Below, one piece after another: positions 20,463 to 34,574 of a stretch of DNA of 62,569 bases; position 1 is the first letter of the stretch; the number at the start of each line of letters is the position of its first letter. Location: positions 1-62,569 of the forward strand of contig JALJEE010000946.1 in assembly GCA_023231475.1 (NCBI GenBank), written 5' to 3'. Both the position numbers and the translations under genes were made by a program. The notes below the pieces were generated by a model. It was not told the DNA's origin, made no database searches, and worked only from the letters and a program-made list of their open reading frames with translations. This DNA is from Seison nebaliae. Taxonomy: Eukaryota > Rotifera > Pararotatoria > Seisonacea > Seisonidae.

Positions 20463-23400
20463 TGATAGTAGTGAGAAATGAGAATGAAGCGATTTTAGAG
20501 GAAGAAGAGATTATAATGAGAAGTGATAACAATGAATTGGAATTGGAGAGTATGTTAATGAATAATAATAATAATAAAGATATTAAATCAAATCGACGAT
20601 CATCAATAATCGATGCGGCTCAATATCGAATCATCTCCGAAACACTACGAATGGCCTTAGGCAAATGGAGTCGATTAACAGTATTAATTCTATTGTGTAT
20701 AAATGCATGCATCTCACCATCACTCATTTCATCTATTTATTTCATCATTTTCATTACCGTTCTAACCGTTCATGTTTCCACCACTTTCTCTTTACCCGTC
20801 GATGATGACGAGACGGTAATGGAGAAAGAGAATGGAAATAATCATGTCGCTCAAAAGAAACGAAGTGGATTCTTTTTTCGATTTAACATCTTCCCACACC
20901 ATTCCAACAGTCGATCGAATGACGATGACGATGGCGATCATGATGATGATGACGACGAAAATGAGATTGATGGCAATTTAGATGATGATCGAAGTTATTT
21001 AACAAAATTCGGTAAGTTCAGTAAAGGTAATCGACAGAAACATTATTATTATTATTTCTTTTATGATATCATCGTTCAAACATTCCTTCTCATCTTTTCT
21101 GCCATTCACATTCTCTCATTCTACATTTATCAATTTCCATTGATTGGTACTCTCGTTTATGATATGGAACCGGAACATCGAACTAATACCTCCACCATTT
21201 TCCAACAAATCTTCATTCCACTTCTCGGTTATCGTCGTCTCATATTTAACACTTGTCTCAATCATTCAATTATTCCATCAAATATCACAACATCTACCAG
21301 TTTCTTCGCCAATCTAACAACAACAACAACAACAACATCGACAATGATTAGTAAATTAATAAATGAGACAATGAATGATATTGTGAATGAAACGGAAATA
21401 TTCAATCGATTTATAGATCATTCTTCATCTATCGATTCTTTAATCAATAGTGATGGTATTATGATGAATCGACAACATTTGTCATTACAAAAAGATTTGA
21501 AATTTTATTGGCCATTCTATTTTCTCTTCTTTTCTCTCATTCTCTTCTATCACATTCTCGCCTACGAATTAGTCGTTGTTCGATGGAAAGAATATTATCC
21601 AAATAGTCGTCTTATCAATCATAATCGCACCAACAACAGTAACAACAATAATAATAAGAATGAAAGTCATTCGAGAAGGAAGAATTTATCACCTGATCAT
21701 CAATTATCTACTGTTAATTCATCTCATCGGAAAATGACATTGAATAAAATGAATCAATCACAAGATTATCCACAAACAATAACAACATCACTCTCACAAT
21801 CCACCGAATCTAGTCATCGTCCAATCGAACAGTTTTATTTTCTATTAATTCAAATTCACATTCAAATTCAAATTAATTTTTCTTTTAATCTCTTTAATCT
21901 TTTTCGAAAATTTAGATTATCAATCGATAAACAATCCAATTCTAATTTGATGATACAATTGAATAAAGTTCGTATTAAATTTCCATTTTTGACGCATTTC
22001 TTTCTGCTGATTCTATTCGTCTTCTCTTGCCATTCCTTCGCCTTTTTCCATGTCCCATTCTTCTTCTTCCTCCCTCTCATCTTCCTTCTTCTTTTTTCGC
22101 TACGAAGTTTTTGTTTTTTTAAGGAAAACTTTTTTTTTCTTTTCATATTCTTTTCAAGAATGGTAAGTTCGTTTCCAAATTATCCAATTCTCTTTCGCAT
22201 GTCAATGAACGAATGAATCAGAAAAGTGAGAATGAAGAAATGGAAAACCGTTCGAATCATCTCGAAGAGTCGGAGCAACTCCTCCCCAAAAAATTCTCGA
22301 ACAATCGTCTCCTTTCCGTCAATCGTCCGTCTCTCAACCAATCAAGAAATTCGACTGACATCGAACAGGTTCCAATCTTCATCCACCATCACTACTCGAC
22401 AAATCGTCTCTTTTATTTTGCTTCTGCTGATAATAATTTCTTTCCATTCTATCCGGAAATTAAACGATTTATTATTATTATTTTCATTTTATTATTATTA
22501 TTTATATTAAATTTATTAAATTTCATATCATAGAATCGAATGGGACAAAAATCGATGAAATTATTTGCCGATAAAATTCTGTTGATGAGACCGCTAATGG
22601 AATTACCATATGCCAAAGATAATAATCATGGTGTTGTCTGGCCGAAACATCGACGTATTATCGAGAAGAGTATTCGTATCAGAAGTGCCGTCGTCACTAC
22701 TTTAGTTCTCGTTACAAGACAATCATATCTCTTAACACTCATCAGTATGATGGCATGGGCTGTCACTTATCATTCCATTCTTACCGGCGTCTTATTAGCT
22801 GCTGCAATTCTCATGTGGTTATTACCAAATTCACGTGTTCATACATTGAGGACGTCGCCTTTCTTTGTCGCTTACGCCTTATGTCTACTCATTATTCAAT
22901 ATATTTATGGATTGGATCTTCCGGAAACCATCCTTCCTGAGAATGTAACGATTCTTGATATTTCATTGACAAAGTTTGGAATTAGTCGATGGGAGAACAT
23001 TTCCCAATATGCTTGTTTCCATCTCTTTCTCAAAATCATTTTTACTCTATTCTTTTGGATGACATTGAGAGAATTCATCAGAGAACGACATCAAACTGAT
23101 TCGAATCGAACTGTAACAAAAGACAACGAATTTATGCAACAAATTGGACGATATTTCTATTTGTTGTTAGCGAAGTATTGGCTCTTTATTTGTAGTACGA
23201 TGTTACTAATCATCAGTATTAAAAAGAATGATATCGTCGCTTATCGAGTCATTTATATGTTACTCTTCTTATTATTCATTATTCTCCTCCAAAGTAGTTA
23301 TATCGTTTGGCGACGAACATTAAAAGGATTTCTTATTCTTGTCATTCTTTATTCCATCATTGTTCTCATTCTGACATATGTCGTCCAATTCGATCTGGGA

Positions 23401-24139
23401 AAAAAATCGTTTTATTTCGTTGAGATTTTGAAAATGTTTGGAATTTATCAAGCGCCGGAAAACCAACAAACCGATTTAGCAATACGTCTTCTCATTCCCA
23501 CTACTTTCCTCATTGTCAACATCATTCAAATCCATTATTTTCATGCTCCATGGGTCGATCTCACTGAACATTACTTCCCTAACAAACAACAACGTGTAGC
23601 GACAAAAATCGAAGATGATCCAATTCATCATGTCAAATATCAAGAATCGAATCAAATGGCATCGATAAATATGAATAATAATGTTGGAGAAGAAACGAGA
23701 TTACCATTCATTCAAAAGATTTCCATGTCAACCACCTCCCGATCATCCACATCGTCAACAAGAACGATATCATCAGGAAAAAAGAATTTTGAATTGAATT
23801 CCAATTCGAATCTCATCACAAAATCATCGAATCATGTCTCTCAATTGATCGAGGCTCGTTTGACACATCGACGTAATGTCAGTTATCCCCAACAACAACA
23901 TTATGTACAACCACAACAACAACAGATAATGAATAAGAATGATGAATTGGAATATATTCCATCAAATGTCAATAATAATATTAATAATAATAATAATAAT
24001 GAATTAAATGATGATGCATCAATATCATCATGTGCTTCCGCCATGGATCTGAGTCGTCGTCGACCGAAAAAGAAACGACGTCCAAATTCTTATCTTCCCA
24101 TTAAATTGAAATCGATTAATGATTTCTATCAACATCGTC

Positions 24140-24173
<34 letters not shown>

Positions 24174-24383
24174 GATATCAGATCAATTGTATTTGAAGAA
24201 AGGAATGAATCAATATACAATTCCATCAACATTCGCTTCCTCCAACTCCATTACGACGATATCAGCCGTTCCTGCTAATTTATCAGTGACGTCAATCGTT
24301 CCAAACACTACCACCACTACCACCACTACAACGATGACGAGAGGTGGTAAATTAGTGGTGAGTGGCATATCTGTCGATACAAC

Positions 24384-24454
<71 letters not shown>

Positions 24455-27400
24455 GTAGCAATATTCAATATGACGAAAATAATCGATGGAGTCGATTCGG
24501 TTATAAATTGTTGGAGTATTTGAGTAGTTTCAGTCAGAAATGTGATAGATTAACAGTTTATTTGTGGCGATTGTTATATTTACATTTGAGTAAATTTATT
24601 TCATTCGCTATCGTTGTGGTGTGTGTGGAGAATCGATTGTCACATTCATCAGTCAATTTGTTGAATTTAGTTCTCTTATTATTCGTAGTTGTATTATTGC
24701 CGGGTGGACGATTGACACATCGAGCAATGAGCAGTCTCCTTCTCATTTGGATATCGGGTATCGTTTTAGCCAACATGTCTTTCAATGTCTATTGGAAGAT
24801 GATGAATACTCAGAATTATCTTCAATTCATCAATCCACATTATTCCTCTTATTATAAACTTCATCAATCTCATTATCAGAATTATTCCGTTGCTAATGAA
24901 ACATTATATCGATTCATCGGTATTCATGATATGATTGACAATGTCGACGATTTCTCTTTCATCACCAAATATATCGTCATCATTGTTTTTTTGGCATTGG
25001 AAGCGATTGTTCGCATCAAATCGTTATATGGAGGAATTTATAGTGACGAATCCATCTCCACTATTTTCCATACCATCAATTGGAAACGGGCTGATCAATG
25101 TCTCCAATATCTCTGTCAATATCTTATTAATTATTTCTTTCATCGATTTGGAGTTGAAATCACTTTGATTAGTATCGCCAATTTAATAGCAATTCGTATG
25201 GATATCCATTCCATTATTTATTCGTTATGGTTAGGCGTCCTCCTTTTCCTTCAACGACAACAACAAAAACGATTATGGAAATTCCTTATTATTTATACGT
25301 CCGTTTCAATTCTCTTTCAATATATCTTTTGTCTCGGTACAGGAATTAATAGAGAACAAAAATATTTTCCTTTTAGTCAATCAATGTGTCATTATCTTTT
25401 CATTCCATATTCGGATGGATATTGTACTTCTGTTACATCTCCAAATGTTCAAATGCCAAATATGTGGAAATTGTTAATGGATTTTCTTGTTCTCTTATCA
25501 GCATCAATGCAATGGCAAATATTCCGAATGGAATCAATTGACAAATTCAAAAATATCATCGGAAATAATACCGAACTCATCGATCACAACGACAACAACA
25601 GCAGTAACAGTAACAACAATAACAACAACAATTATAAGAATCCTTATCATAATTATGTGATAAAATTTCGATCATTTCTTGATAATATTAAATATTTCGT
25701 TTTCATGTATAGTTTCTGGATAACATTGGCTGGTGTTTTATTTATCGGTATTTGGAGAATTAGTATCACCGGTTTCGGATATGTGATGGCTGCTTTCATT
25801 CTATTATGGCAAGGACAAGATTTTTTGAAGAAATCGAGACGACAAATGAAACGATCATGGTCGTTATTGATGGCGTATAATTTCGCTGTTATTGTCATCA
25901 AATCATTTTTACAATTCTGTTCGTGTTATCTCGTCGATTATCCACAGATCTCGAGTATCTCTCAAATTCAATGTATTTATATACCGCAAACGAAACGGAA
26001 AGAAATTTCAGCTGATCTTCAACGAGACATCGTCTGTTTCATCTTTCTCATCTTTCAAAAACGTATTTTCTCCAGTTATTTGTTCGATCATGTCCGAAAA
26101 GAGATGTCTACTGAAAGTGCCATGGCATCATTAGGTGCCGATTTATTGAATGGTTTCCTTCGACAGAAAGCACGTGTCTTCCGAATTAAAGACAAAGTGG
26201 AATTGAGAAAAGTTGAAATTAATTTGTTCCGAATGGAAACCGATCAAATTACAATTGATGCTTATGTCGAACATTATGCCGCTATTCGATCTGGTGGCGA
26301 TTATATGTTTCCATCATTAGCTCTCCAATCATCAAAACGATTTCCCGATCAACAAAATTATCATTTTCCTAATAATCCTAATCAGGAATTCGTCGGAACA
26401 AATCCCTCCTTTCAACAACAACAACAAGATCGATTATATGAACAACAACATCAACAATATTATTATCAACAACAACAACAACAGCAGCAACAGCAAGAAC
26501 AACAAGAAGAAGAACAACAACAGCCAATACAACAATTTTCTGATAATCTTTTAAATTTTCATAATTCAACAAAACAACAACAATCACAAGAACAACAAGA
26601 ACAACAAGAACAACAAAAACAACAATTACAACAACAACAAACAGAAGAAAAACAACAAATTGAACAGTTTGGTATGAATAAAACTGAATTGAATTATGAT
26701 AATTGTGATGGAAAAAATTCATCGAATCATCGACTTGTTGTTGATACATCGAATCAATCGATTGGACCGACATCCACCACTTCCATCCGATGTCAGAAAT
26801 GTAATGAAAGATTGGGCTCATCGAATATATCTCTCGTTCCATATAAAACTCATTCATCAACTTCTACTACTCTTTCAACTACCACCACTACCACCACCAC
26901 CGACGACGACGACGATGACGATGATGATGATGATGATAATAATAATAATTTCCATCAAAATCATAACCATAGAGAATCATATGAATTGCGTCGTCGAAAA
27001 GGTTCATCACCATCTGCTCATCTTCCACCACTCCCACACGTACAACCATCAGCGATAATGAAAGAAAAAAAGATAAAGAAGAAATTGAAGAATGAGAATA
27101 AAATGAGATCGATGACAACGTCCGACGTTCATCAAGATCATATGACATCTTACACTCCCCAACATTTCGATCAGAAACGTCATCGTGACATTCAACAACT
27201 TTATTGTCGAACGTGTCGTCATTCCATTTCGTTCGAACATCAACAATGTGATTCGCCCGATGAAGATTTTAATATTCAATCGGTAAAAAAAGAAAGAAAT
27301 CCAGTAGGTCCAATGGAATTATTCTCTTCTTGGATCATTGGAGGAAAACGAGAAGTATTAAAAAGAGGTAAATCCATTGTTGATTGTGAACGTCATCGAC

Positions 27401-28789
27401 CTGAATTTAAATTCCTTAAGCCATTCAAAGAAGTTGACGATGAAGAAGATGGTGATGATTGGGAGAATGGAAATGATGATGAAGAAGAAGATGAAGATGA
27501 ACAAAATCCAGATATCCAATTAAAGAAAGAAGATATTAATGACAACAATAATAATAACAACAACAATCGAACAAAGAGAAGTTCGGTAGGAATGAACGAA
27601 AGAAGATTGAAGAAAAATCGATTTCTTTCTGAATCTCTTTCCTCCACCAATCTCACTACTACAACTTCGCCTATACATACGGAAAGACTTGTTGATTTGG
27701 ATGATGGGAAAGGAATGAAAACATCATCATCCGAACAACAGAAACGTCGAAGTATTTTCCATCGACGACGACCAAAGAAGAAAAATTTTGATGAAATTCA
27801 TTTATCGTTCGAAACATCATTACCACCGGCACCATTAGCTCAACAGGAAACTGCTCAAACGACTATTGACAATTTGAATAAATTGACGGAAGGTGGTGGG
27901 AATGAGAGAAAGAGATTAGATGAAGTGGATTGTGATAATATCGATATCAATATCATTAATAGATCGCCACTTTCTCAAGGAAAACGTTCGGAAGAATTCC
28001 TTTCAATTCCTGAAGAAATGACGAGTCAAATGGAAAAAGATCATCGACATTTATCGAAAGATTATTCGAAAAATTTAAATAAATTATTAGATAAATCATT
28101 TCATCAAACTATCGATATCGATGATAATGAACAATCGGGTGATGGAAATCGAAATAACAACAACAGTAATTTGAGACGACGACGAAAGAAAAAGGATCGT
28201 ATCATTCATCAACCCATTTCCACAGTAAAATATTCGACTAATCAAAATGATCCAATTCCGAATCATCAATTGACGACTACCGATAATGAATCGACGTCAT
28301 TATTGACATTATTCTTTTACGTCTACATTAATCATATCATCAAATTCTGTAATCGTGTATCTGCTGAATTTCGACGAGTCTCTCATTTGTTAGCTGAGAG
28401 AAAACAACTTCATCGAGATACAATACCGGAACAGGAGGAAGAAATAGAAAACGGTTTTGATGATGATTTCGATAACATCTCCAACATACTCAACAAAGAG
28501 GTCGAACAAGAGGGAGAAGATGAGAATGAAAAGAAATTGATGGGTGGACGAAGTGGAGATCATTTACGTCGTTCTGAGTCATTCTCTCCCATTTCCACTT
28601 CCGTCGAAAATATGACATCAGATGATGGTAATGAGAGTGATAATGAAATCGATTATTATGACGACGATTATTATGACGATGATGATGATGATGATGATGA
28701 TGATGTAGTGAATAATGAACAAGATAATTTCTATCAATATCAAATTAATTGTCGAGCAAATGATAATATATCAATAGATCATCATCATC

Positions 28790-28823
<34 letters not shown>

Positions 28824-31800
28824 GAAAATGGAATATGATGATAAGATATATCGACAGAAAGAGAGAAAAAGAAGAAAATCATTAAGATTAGATAATAAAT
28901 TTCAAAAAATAACAATGACATCCGAATCTATACCAATAACAACAACAGCAGCCAAAACAACAACAACAAAGAATATATCGACAACAATTGATAATGGAAC
29001 AACAATAGCAGAGAAAGCGACAGTTTCAATATTGACGAAATCATCATCTGTCATACCGATGACATCATTGAATGATAATAATAATCATCAAATAAATTAT
29101 CCTCCACCCGTCATCACAACGACGCCAATGAACAATTCGAATAAATATGGAAAAATCGAAAGTTTAAAGGAATTGAAACAACGATTAAAATTGGATGGAA
29201 AGAAATTTAATAAACATCTCAAGAACGTTGTCAAATCGAAAGATTATAAAAAAACTTATAATTTTATAGATGATGAATTGAATCGGATCGATGAACGATT
29301 CCATCAACAATCAATTATTCTCACCGAATCTAAAATGAATTTAGCTGTAAAAACCATATCAGATGAGAATTTATCTGATAACAATCAGAATAATAATCTA
29401 ATTCAACAACAACAACAACAACAACAACAACTACATCGAAGACATCATCGAACAACAACAACAACATCATCAATATCTTCTATTTCCAGAACGAAAAGAG
29501 AAAAACAACGAGAACAAGCGAAAAAGTTTGAAGATATTTCTCATGTTGAATGTCGTCATATGGAGAGGAAGATTCATCGTTTTATTTCATGTCTTAAATC
29601 TTCCGAATATAATGAGCAGGAAGAGCAGAAACGATGGAAACGAAAATATGGTGGAATTAATGGTCGTATATTTTGTCTTCTTTTAGCACTCTACCATATG
29701 TTTGAATCTAAAACTGAATTATTATGTTATTTCTTCATAATCGTTCAGAATATTTCATCCGCCAGCGTCCTCACCATTTTTCCAGCTCTCTCTGTTTTCT
29801 TGTGGGCAATGTTGGCTGCACCACGTCCTGGAAAACAATATTGGATTATCATGATCGCTTATGTTCAATTTAGTGTACTCTTGAAATATGTTATCGAGTA
29901 TGTTCTCGTTACTTTCTTCCATGGAGAAGAATCGAAAGCGATCAGTACAATTCTCAATGTTCGTCCTAATCACAATCGAATCGTTCTCGATTTGTTCGTT
30001 CTACTTACTTTATTCTTTCATCGTTCCATTCTCAAACGATATGGATTATGGAGAGATAATATGTATTCTGCTACTACCACCAATTCTTCCAGTTCTTCTT
30101 CAGTCTCTTCTCTCACTCATCGGAAGAAGAAGGAAAAATTAGAAAGGAATCCATCAATTTCTGTTCCTTCGTTAAAAACGGATAATGATACAATGCCAAA
30201 TTCCAAACGAATTCATTGGGGAACGGCATCATTTAATATGAAGAACAAAAATGAAAATAATCAATTACCATTATCTAAAACGGAAGATAACTTACATCAA
30301 TCGACACTTCAATATAATCAATTCTTCAAATCTGCCATCATTAACATCAACGGTAATTCTCAACATCCTTCATTAGTCTCTTTCCCTGACGAACATTACT
30401 CTCGACATCGTCACCATCACCAACATCGTCATCATCATCATCATCATCAACAACAACAACAACAACAGCAACAAGTACAATTGGAGGAGGAGGAAGAAGA
30501 AGATTACAAAAAGAATTATTTCTATCAGAAACTTATTTATCCGATCGAACATCGAATCAAACGATTATATTGGCGTCTTACTTCCTCCGATTTGTCGACA
30601 CCATTCGATCTTTATTCTTGTATGTTCGTTTGTGATTTCATCAATTTCTTCGTTATCATTTTTGGTTATTGGGCTTTCGGAGAGACAGATTCATCTGATG
30701 TTGTCGCCACCATCAAAGAGAATAAAGTCCCTGTTCCATTCATAACAATGTTGGCAATTCAATTCCTTCTCGTTCTCATCGATCGAGCATTATATCTGCG
30801 AAAGAATGTCGTTGGTAAATTCATATTTCAAGTGGCTCAAGTCATAATTGTTCATGTCTGGATATTTCTCGGATTACCACTCGTCACTAAACGGTTTCAC
30901 TTTCTTTCTTAAACAAAATATTGTTGTTATATCAATTTATTTTTAGAGCATTCACTGAGAATACGCCTGTGCAAGTCTATTATTTTTTCAAATGTATTTA
31001 TTTCGGATTGGCAGCTACTCAAATAAGAGCAGGATATCCTTCTCGAGTTCTCGGCAACATCTTCCAACGAACATACTCCTATGTCTATATGGTTCTTTTC
31101 AAAGGGTTCTCTTTTTTTTCATCTCTTCAATAAAACTTAAAATTAAATTTTTTTATTCTCTTTCCAGATTTCTAGCTATTCCTTTCCTTTGGGAATTACG
31201 CTGTCTCACCGATTGGATGTTCACTGACACCTGTCTCGGCTTTTTCCACTGGGTTCAAATTGAAGATATTCACGCTCATATGTTCGTTCTCAAATGTTGG
31301 CGATGGAGTGAATCGGTTCATCTCATTCTTTTTTTATTCAATTTCTTCATTAAATTTTTATCATTTCTAGAAATATCCAACGACTAGAGCAGTGAAAAGA
31401 AGAGCCGCCGTCAAATATGGATGTGGTGGACTGTTGTTGTTTCTCATCGTCATTGTCATTTGGTTCCCACTCATATTATTCTCGTTATCGAATGTTTATT
31501 TTACAACTGCTTTCCCACAAGACGTTACTGTTGAAGTTCAATTGGGAGGATATCAGGTATTTATATTTATTATTCCATATTATTTTATATTTATTTTATT
31601 CTCTCTATTTTATAGCCTCTCTATCGAATGAGTGCTCAACAACAATTCTTAGAACGACTAAACAAAACCGAATATAATCGACTACTCTCTTGTTTTAAAA
31701 ATAATCGAGAAGCAATGGCATTCATCGCTCAATATAAACCAGAAGATATTTGTAAAGTTTCACTCGTAGGTAATTCGACTGTCGTTTGGGGAATTACTCC

Positions 31801-33462
31801 TCCAAGTCGCAAGAGTTTATTAAATGATTTGAAATCCAATTCATCAATTCTCATGAAATTCTCTTATCAAATTACACGGTTAGTTCCATTTCAACTGTTT
31901 AATTTCAACCAAAAAATTATTTTTTCCTTCACTAACTAATTATCTCCCGATCAAATTCTTTCTAATAATCTCTAACTCTTATACGAAATAATTATCGAAA
32001 ACACATCGATTCCAATCACATCAGATCCAATATTCCCAAAGGGTGAGTCGATAAAACTAATCGATAAATATTTATTTTTTCGATTGCTTCTCCATCCAAT
32101 CATTCGATTATTTCCGAGGGGGAAAGTCTCATTCCATTCTCAACCAGTTCATTGCTGACTTTATTCCATCCATTCATCCAAAACTTTCTTTTCCATCAAT
32201 TTCCATTAATTATTTTCTTCTCTTCTTCTGCTCATGAAAATATAATTTCGATTATTCCAAATTATGATTCCGATAAATCTAGACCACATGTGAAAAGGTA
32301 AAATTCATTTTTTCTTTCTTAACATTTCTCTCTCTGTATCTCTCTGTCTCTCTCTCTCTCTCTCTGTTTGCTGTGTCGTAATGATTGTTGTTGTAATGAT
32401 TCGCTTTCTCTTATTATCATTTTCACTTTGACACAAGTTTTGTCATTGGAATATTTCTAGCTAATCACTTCCTCTTTCCTTTATCTCTCACTTTCACCCT
32501 CTCTCTCTCTCTTTTGTGTCTCTCTTACACTTCTACTTTTCTTCCATTTCAGTGAACCGAAAGGAACGATGATTTCCGAAATCATTTCTAACGATTATCT
32601 CATCGAATTACCACCAGCGTCAACCGCTAGACACAATTTAATCAAAATCCTCGAAACCGAATCATCCGACGTTCTCATTCCCAATCTAGTCCCAAATTAT
32701 ATTCAAGCACCACGAACTGGTCGATTGAGAGCAGTTCTCACTGATCCCGTTCACGTAACGGAACCCGAATCGAAATTCTATGTTGGATACAGTTCGTTAG
32801 ATATGACATTGAAAATTGACGACGATGAAGGCGGTAAAAGATTATCGGAAATATTTAATACAAATTCCTCTCTCGACAATTTGACGAATGAGAATCGATC
32901 GACTGAATCGTCGAACAAATCACCACCGATCCATCCCTCCATGTTCTCGGCGGCTTGGTGGGAGATGCGACAACAACGTGGCGAAAATCAAACGACTTGT
33001 TGGCCAAAATCCGACATGTTGGACAAGAACACGACACGTTCCATCATTCTCTACATTTTCAGTGACAAGATTGCACCGGACGAATTCTCATTCGTCACCG
33101 GTTATGGTATCATCGGTCTCTATGTCTCTCTCATTTTTGTGATTGGTCGATTTATTCGTGGATTCTTCTCAGACGTCTCCTACAAAATCATTTTCGAAGA
33201 GTTACCTGACGTAGATATTATATTAGGTCTAGTACAAGACATTTATCTGGCGAGAGAGACGAGATCTTATCGATTAGAGGAAGAATTGTTGGCGAAATTG
33301 ATATTCATTTATCGATGTCCAACCGCTCTCCATAAATTGACGAAATTAAACATCGATAAACTGAATGCACAAATTCGTGGATATGACGAAGATATTAATG
33401 TGCATAATCAACCACATAAACTGAACGGTCTAATAAGAGCCAATCGTCAGAAACATCAATAA
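19802..33462 (+). CDS. PIEZO: Piezo mechanosensitive ion channel, greatly expanded
   Basis: Exons 19802-21831, 21916-21967, 22159-22368, 22534-30893, 30947-31105, 31168-31315, 31371-31556, 31616-31878 and 32553-33462 join in phase to 4,105 residues, against about 2,100-2,900 usual. The N-terminus (FATTIRYNILSLMYLISMLF) and the many four-helix blade units match Piezo. The C-terminal pore module is clear: DLYSCMFVCDFINFFVIIFG, GLAATQIRAGYPSRVLGN, LTDWMFTDTCLGFFHWVQIE, the cap (MSAQQQF, AFIAQYKPEDI), ITPPSRKSLLNDLKS, TGYGIIGLYVSLIFVIGRFI, EELPDVDIILGLVQDIYLAR and LEEELLAKLIFIYR. The extra length lies in polar loops with runs of Gln, Asn, Asp and His. Family members form homotrimeric, mechanically gated cation channels. 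An ATG 12 codons downstream is an alternative start. Exons 2-3, inside a disordered loop, are the least certain. Confidence 0.93.
20412..20461 (+). repeat. In-frame (AAT)n, polyasparagine tract
   Basis: A nearly pure AAT run inside Piezo exon 1 encoding Asn residues, preceded by Asp/Asn-rich codons. Confidence 0.9.
24385..24453 (+). repeat. In-frame (AAT)23, polyasparagine tract
   Basis: Twenty-three uninterrupted AAT codons inside the large Piezo exon. The absence of AAC codons points to recent slippage expansion. Confidence 0.95.
26410..26660 (+). repeat. In-frame CAA-rich region, polyglutamine
   Basis: About 250 bp dominated by CAA codons with GAA, encoding Gln/Glu-rich low complexity in Piezo. 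Shorter CAA runs of the same kind occur near 24139-24172, 28794-28823, 29404-29431 and 30450-30475. Confidence 0.9.
28666..28706 (+). repeat. In-frame GAC/GAT run, polyaspartate
   Basis: An Asp tract within Piezo. A similar one lies at about 26903-26938. Confidence 0.85.
31879..32552 (+). other. Large last intron of Piezo with CT-rich tract and possible microexon
   Basis: At 674 nt this is more than three times longer than any other intron in the window. It contains CT-repeats (about 32330-32365 and 32490-32525). At 32283-32297 a 15-nt segment between TCTAG and GTAAAA would insert five codons (PHVKS-like) without changing frame. Confidence 0.6.
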
Positions 33463-34574
33463 AAGAAGAGTTATAACTATAATTATTCCATTCCAACTAC
33501 ATTCTTGTCAAATCATCAATCAGATCTAGTCGTTCAACCATTTTTTTTTTTCATAAATTATTTCCTCCATTCACGAGACTTTTATTTATATCCGTTCGTA
33601 CCAATTATTCGATCGAGATATGTCCATTCCTTTTTGCACCATCTCTCCAACTCCACCCCAATTTTTCCAAACCGTTGACATCTCCACAAATGTTATTCAA
33701 TTAAACTCATATTAATTCCCCGTCTATTTATGCACATTCAACTTTCCGTTCGATAATGAAATTATGAAGAGTTCAAATAAATCAAATTTAATTATTTTTC
33801 TCTTCTTCAACTACTTCATTTTACTTTCTTCAACTTCACATTTAACAACAACCACTATATTCTAGAATACTTCAAGATTAACATCACTCACTAACAATAA
33901 GAAAATGAAGAATGTGAAGATTTACGTATAGAAAGACGAAAAATTAGTCAAATTAAGAGAATTAGGTTCGATTATAGGAGAAATTCAGTAGATTCAGTAA
34001 GTCATATGAGCTATTTGTGAAGTTTTAAGAAGAATTTTAATTTAAAATTTTTAATTGAATTGAAAAATTGAGAAAGTTTTAATTAGTTGTCATGGCAACT
34101 AAATAGTAACGTTACTATTAGTTTGAGATGAATAACTAACGAATTGAAGGAAGAATGTGTAAAATTGAGAATTATTATTGAAATAAATTTATGGCTGATG
34201 GGGAGAAGAACGTTTTCCATGAACCTTCTCTAATCGTCCAACACTTGATTCCAATTTCAATCTAACAATTGTGACTGGAACTTCGTGTTCTGACGAATTC
34301 ATATGATTGCTAACGAATTTCTAAGATGAATAACGAGGAAATCTAGAAAGAATCGTGTGAAGAATGTATAAAAGTTTAGCTTGATTTCCAATCACGTTCA
34401 GTTCAATCGAATTTACTAGAACGATTTCCAGAAATTATTTTCAATTCGAATTAATTCGTACTCTCTTCCCTCTCATCGTCTTGTTGGAATGGTGTAATAT
34501 TTTCTTCAATTTATATCACAATTTCCTCTTCGATTTTTCCTTTTAGAACTCCTTGAAATTTTAGTTGACCGAGA
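33463..34574. other. Intergenic, Piezo to CCT2
   Basis: AT-rich spacer between two genes on the same strand. No coding frame, RNA gene or strong repeat was seen. Confidence 0.5.

Noticed and set aside
21868-22146. Hydrophobic Phe/Leu-rich extension of Piezo exon 1 as membrane helices
   Set aside because: It lies where Piezo has a polar loop. The pyrimidine-rich DNA fits introns with GTTTTA and GTTCGT donors, and joining the flanks restores a polar loop in phase.
26378-26860. 160-codon minus frame rich in Val/Leu
   Set aside because: Antisense shadow of the CAA/GAC repeats of Piezo.
33960-33990. T-arm-like GGTTCGATTA as a tRNA
   Set aside because: No matching acceptor, D or anticodon arms upstream.
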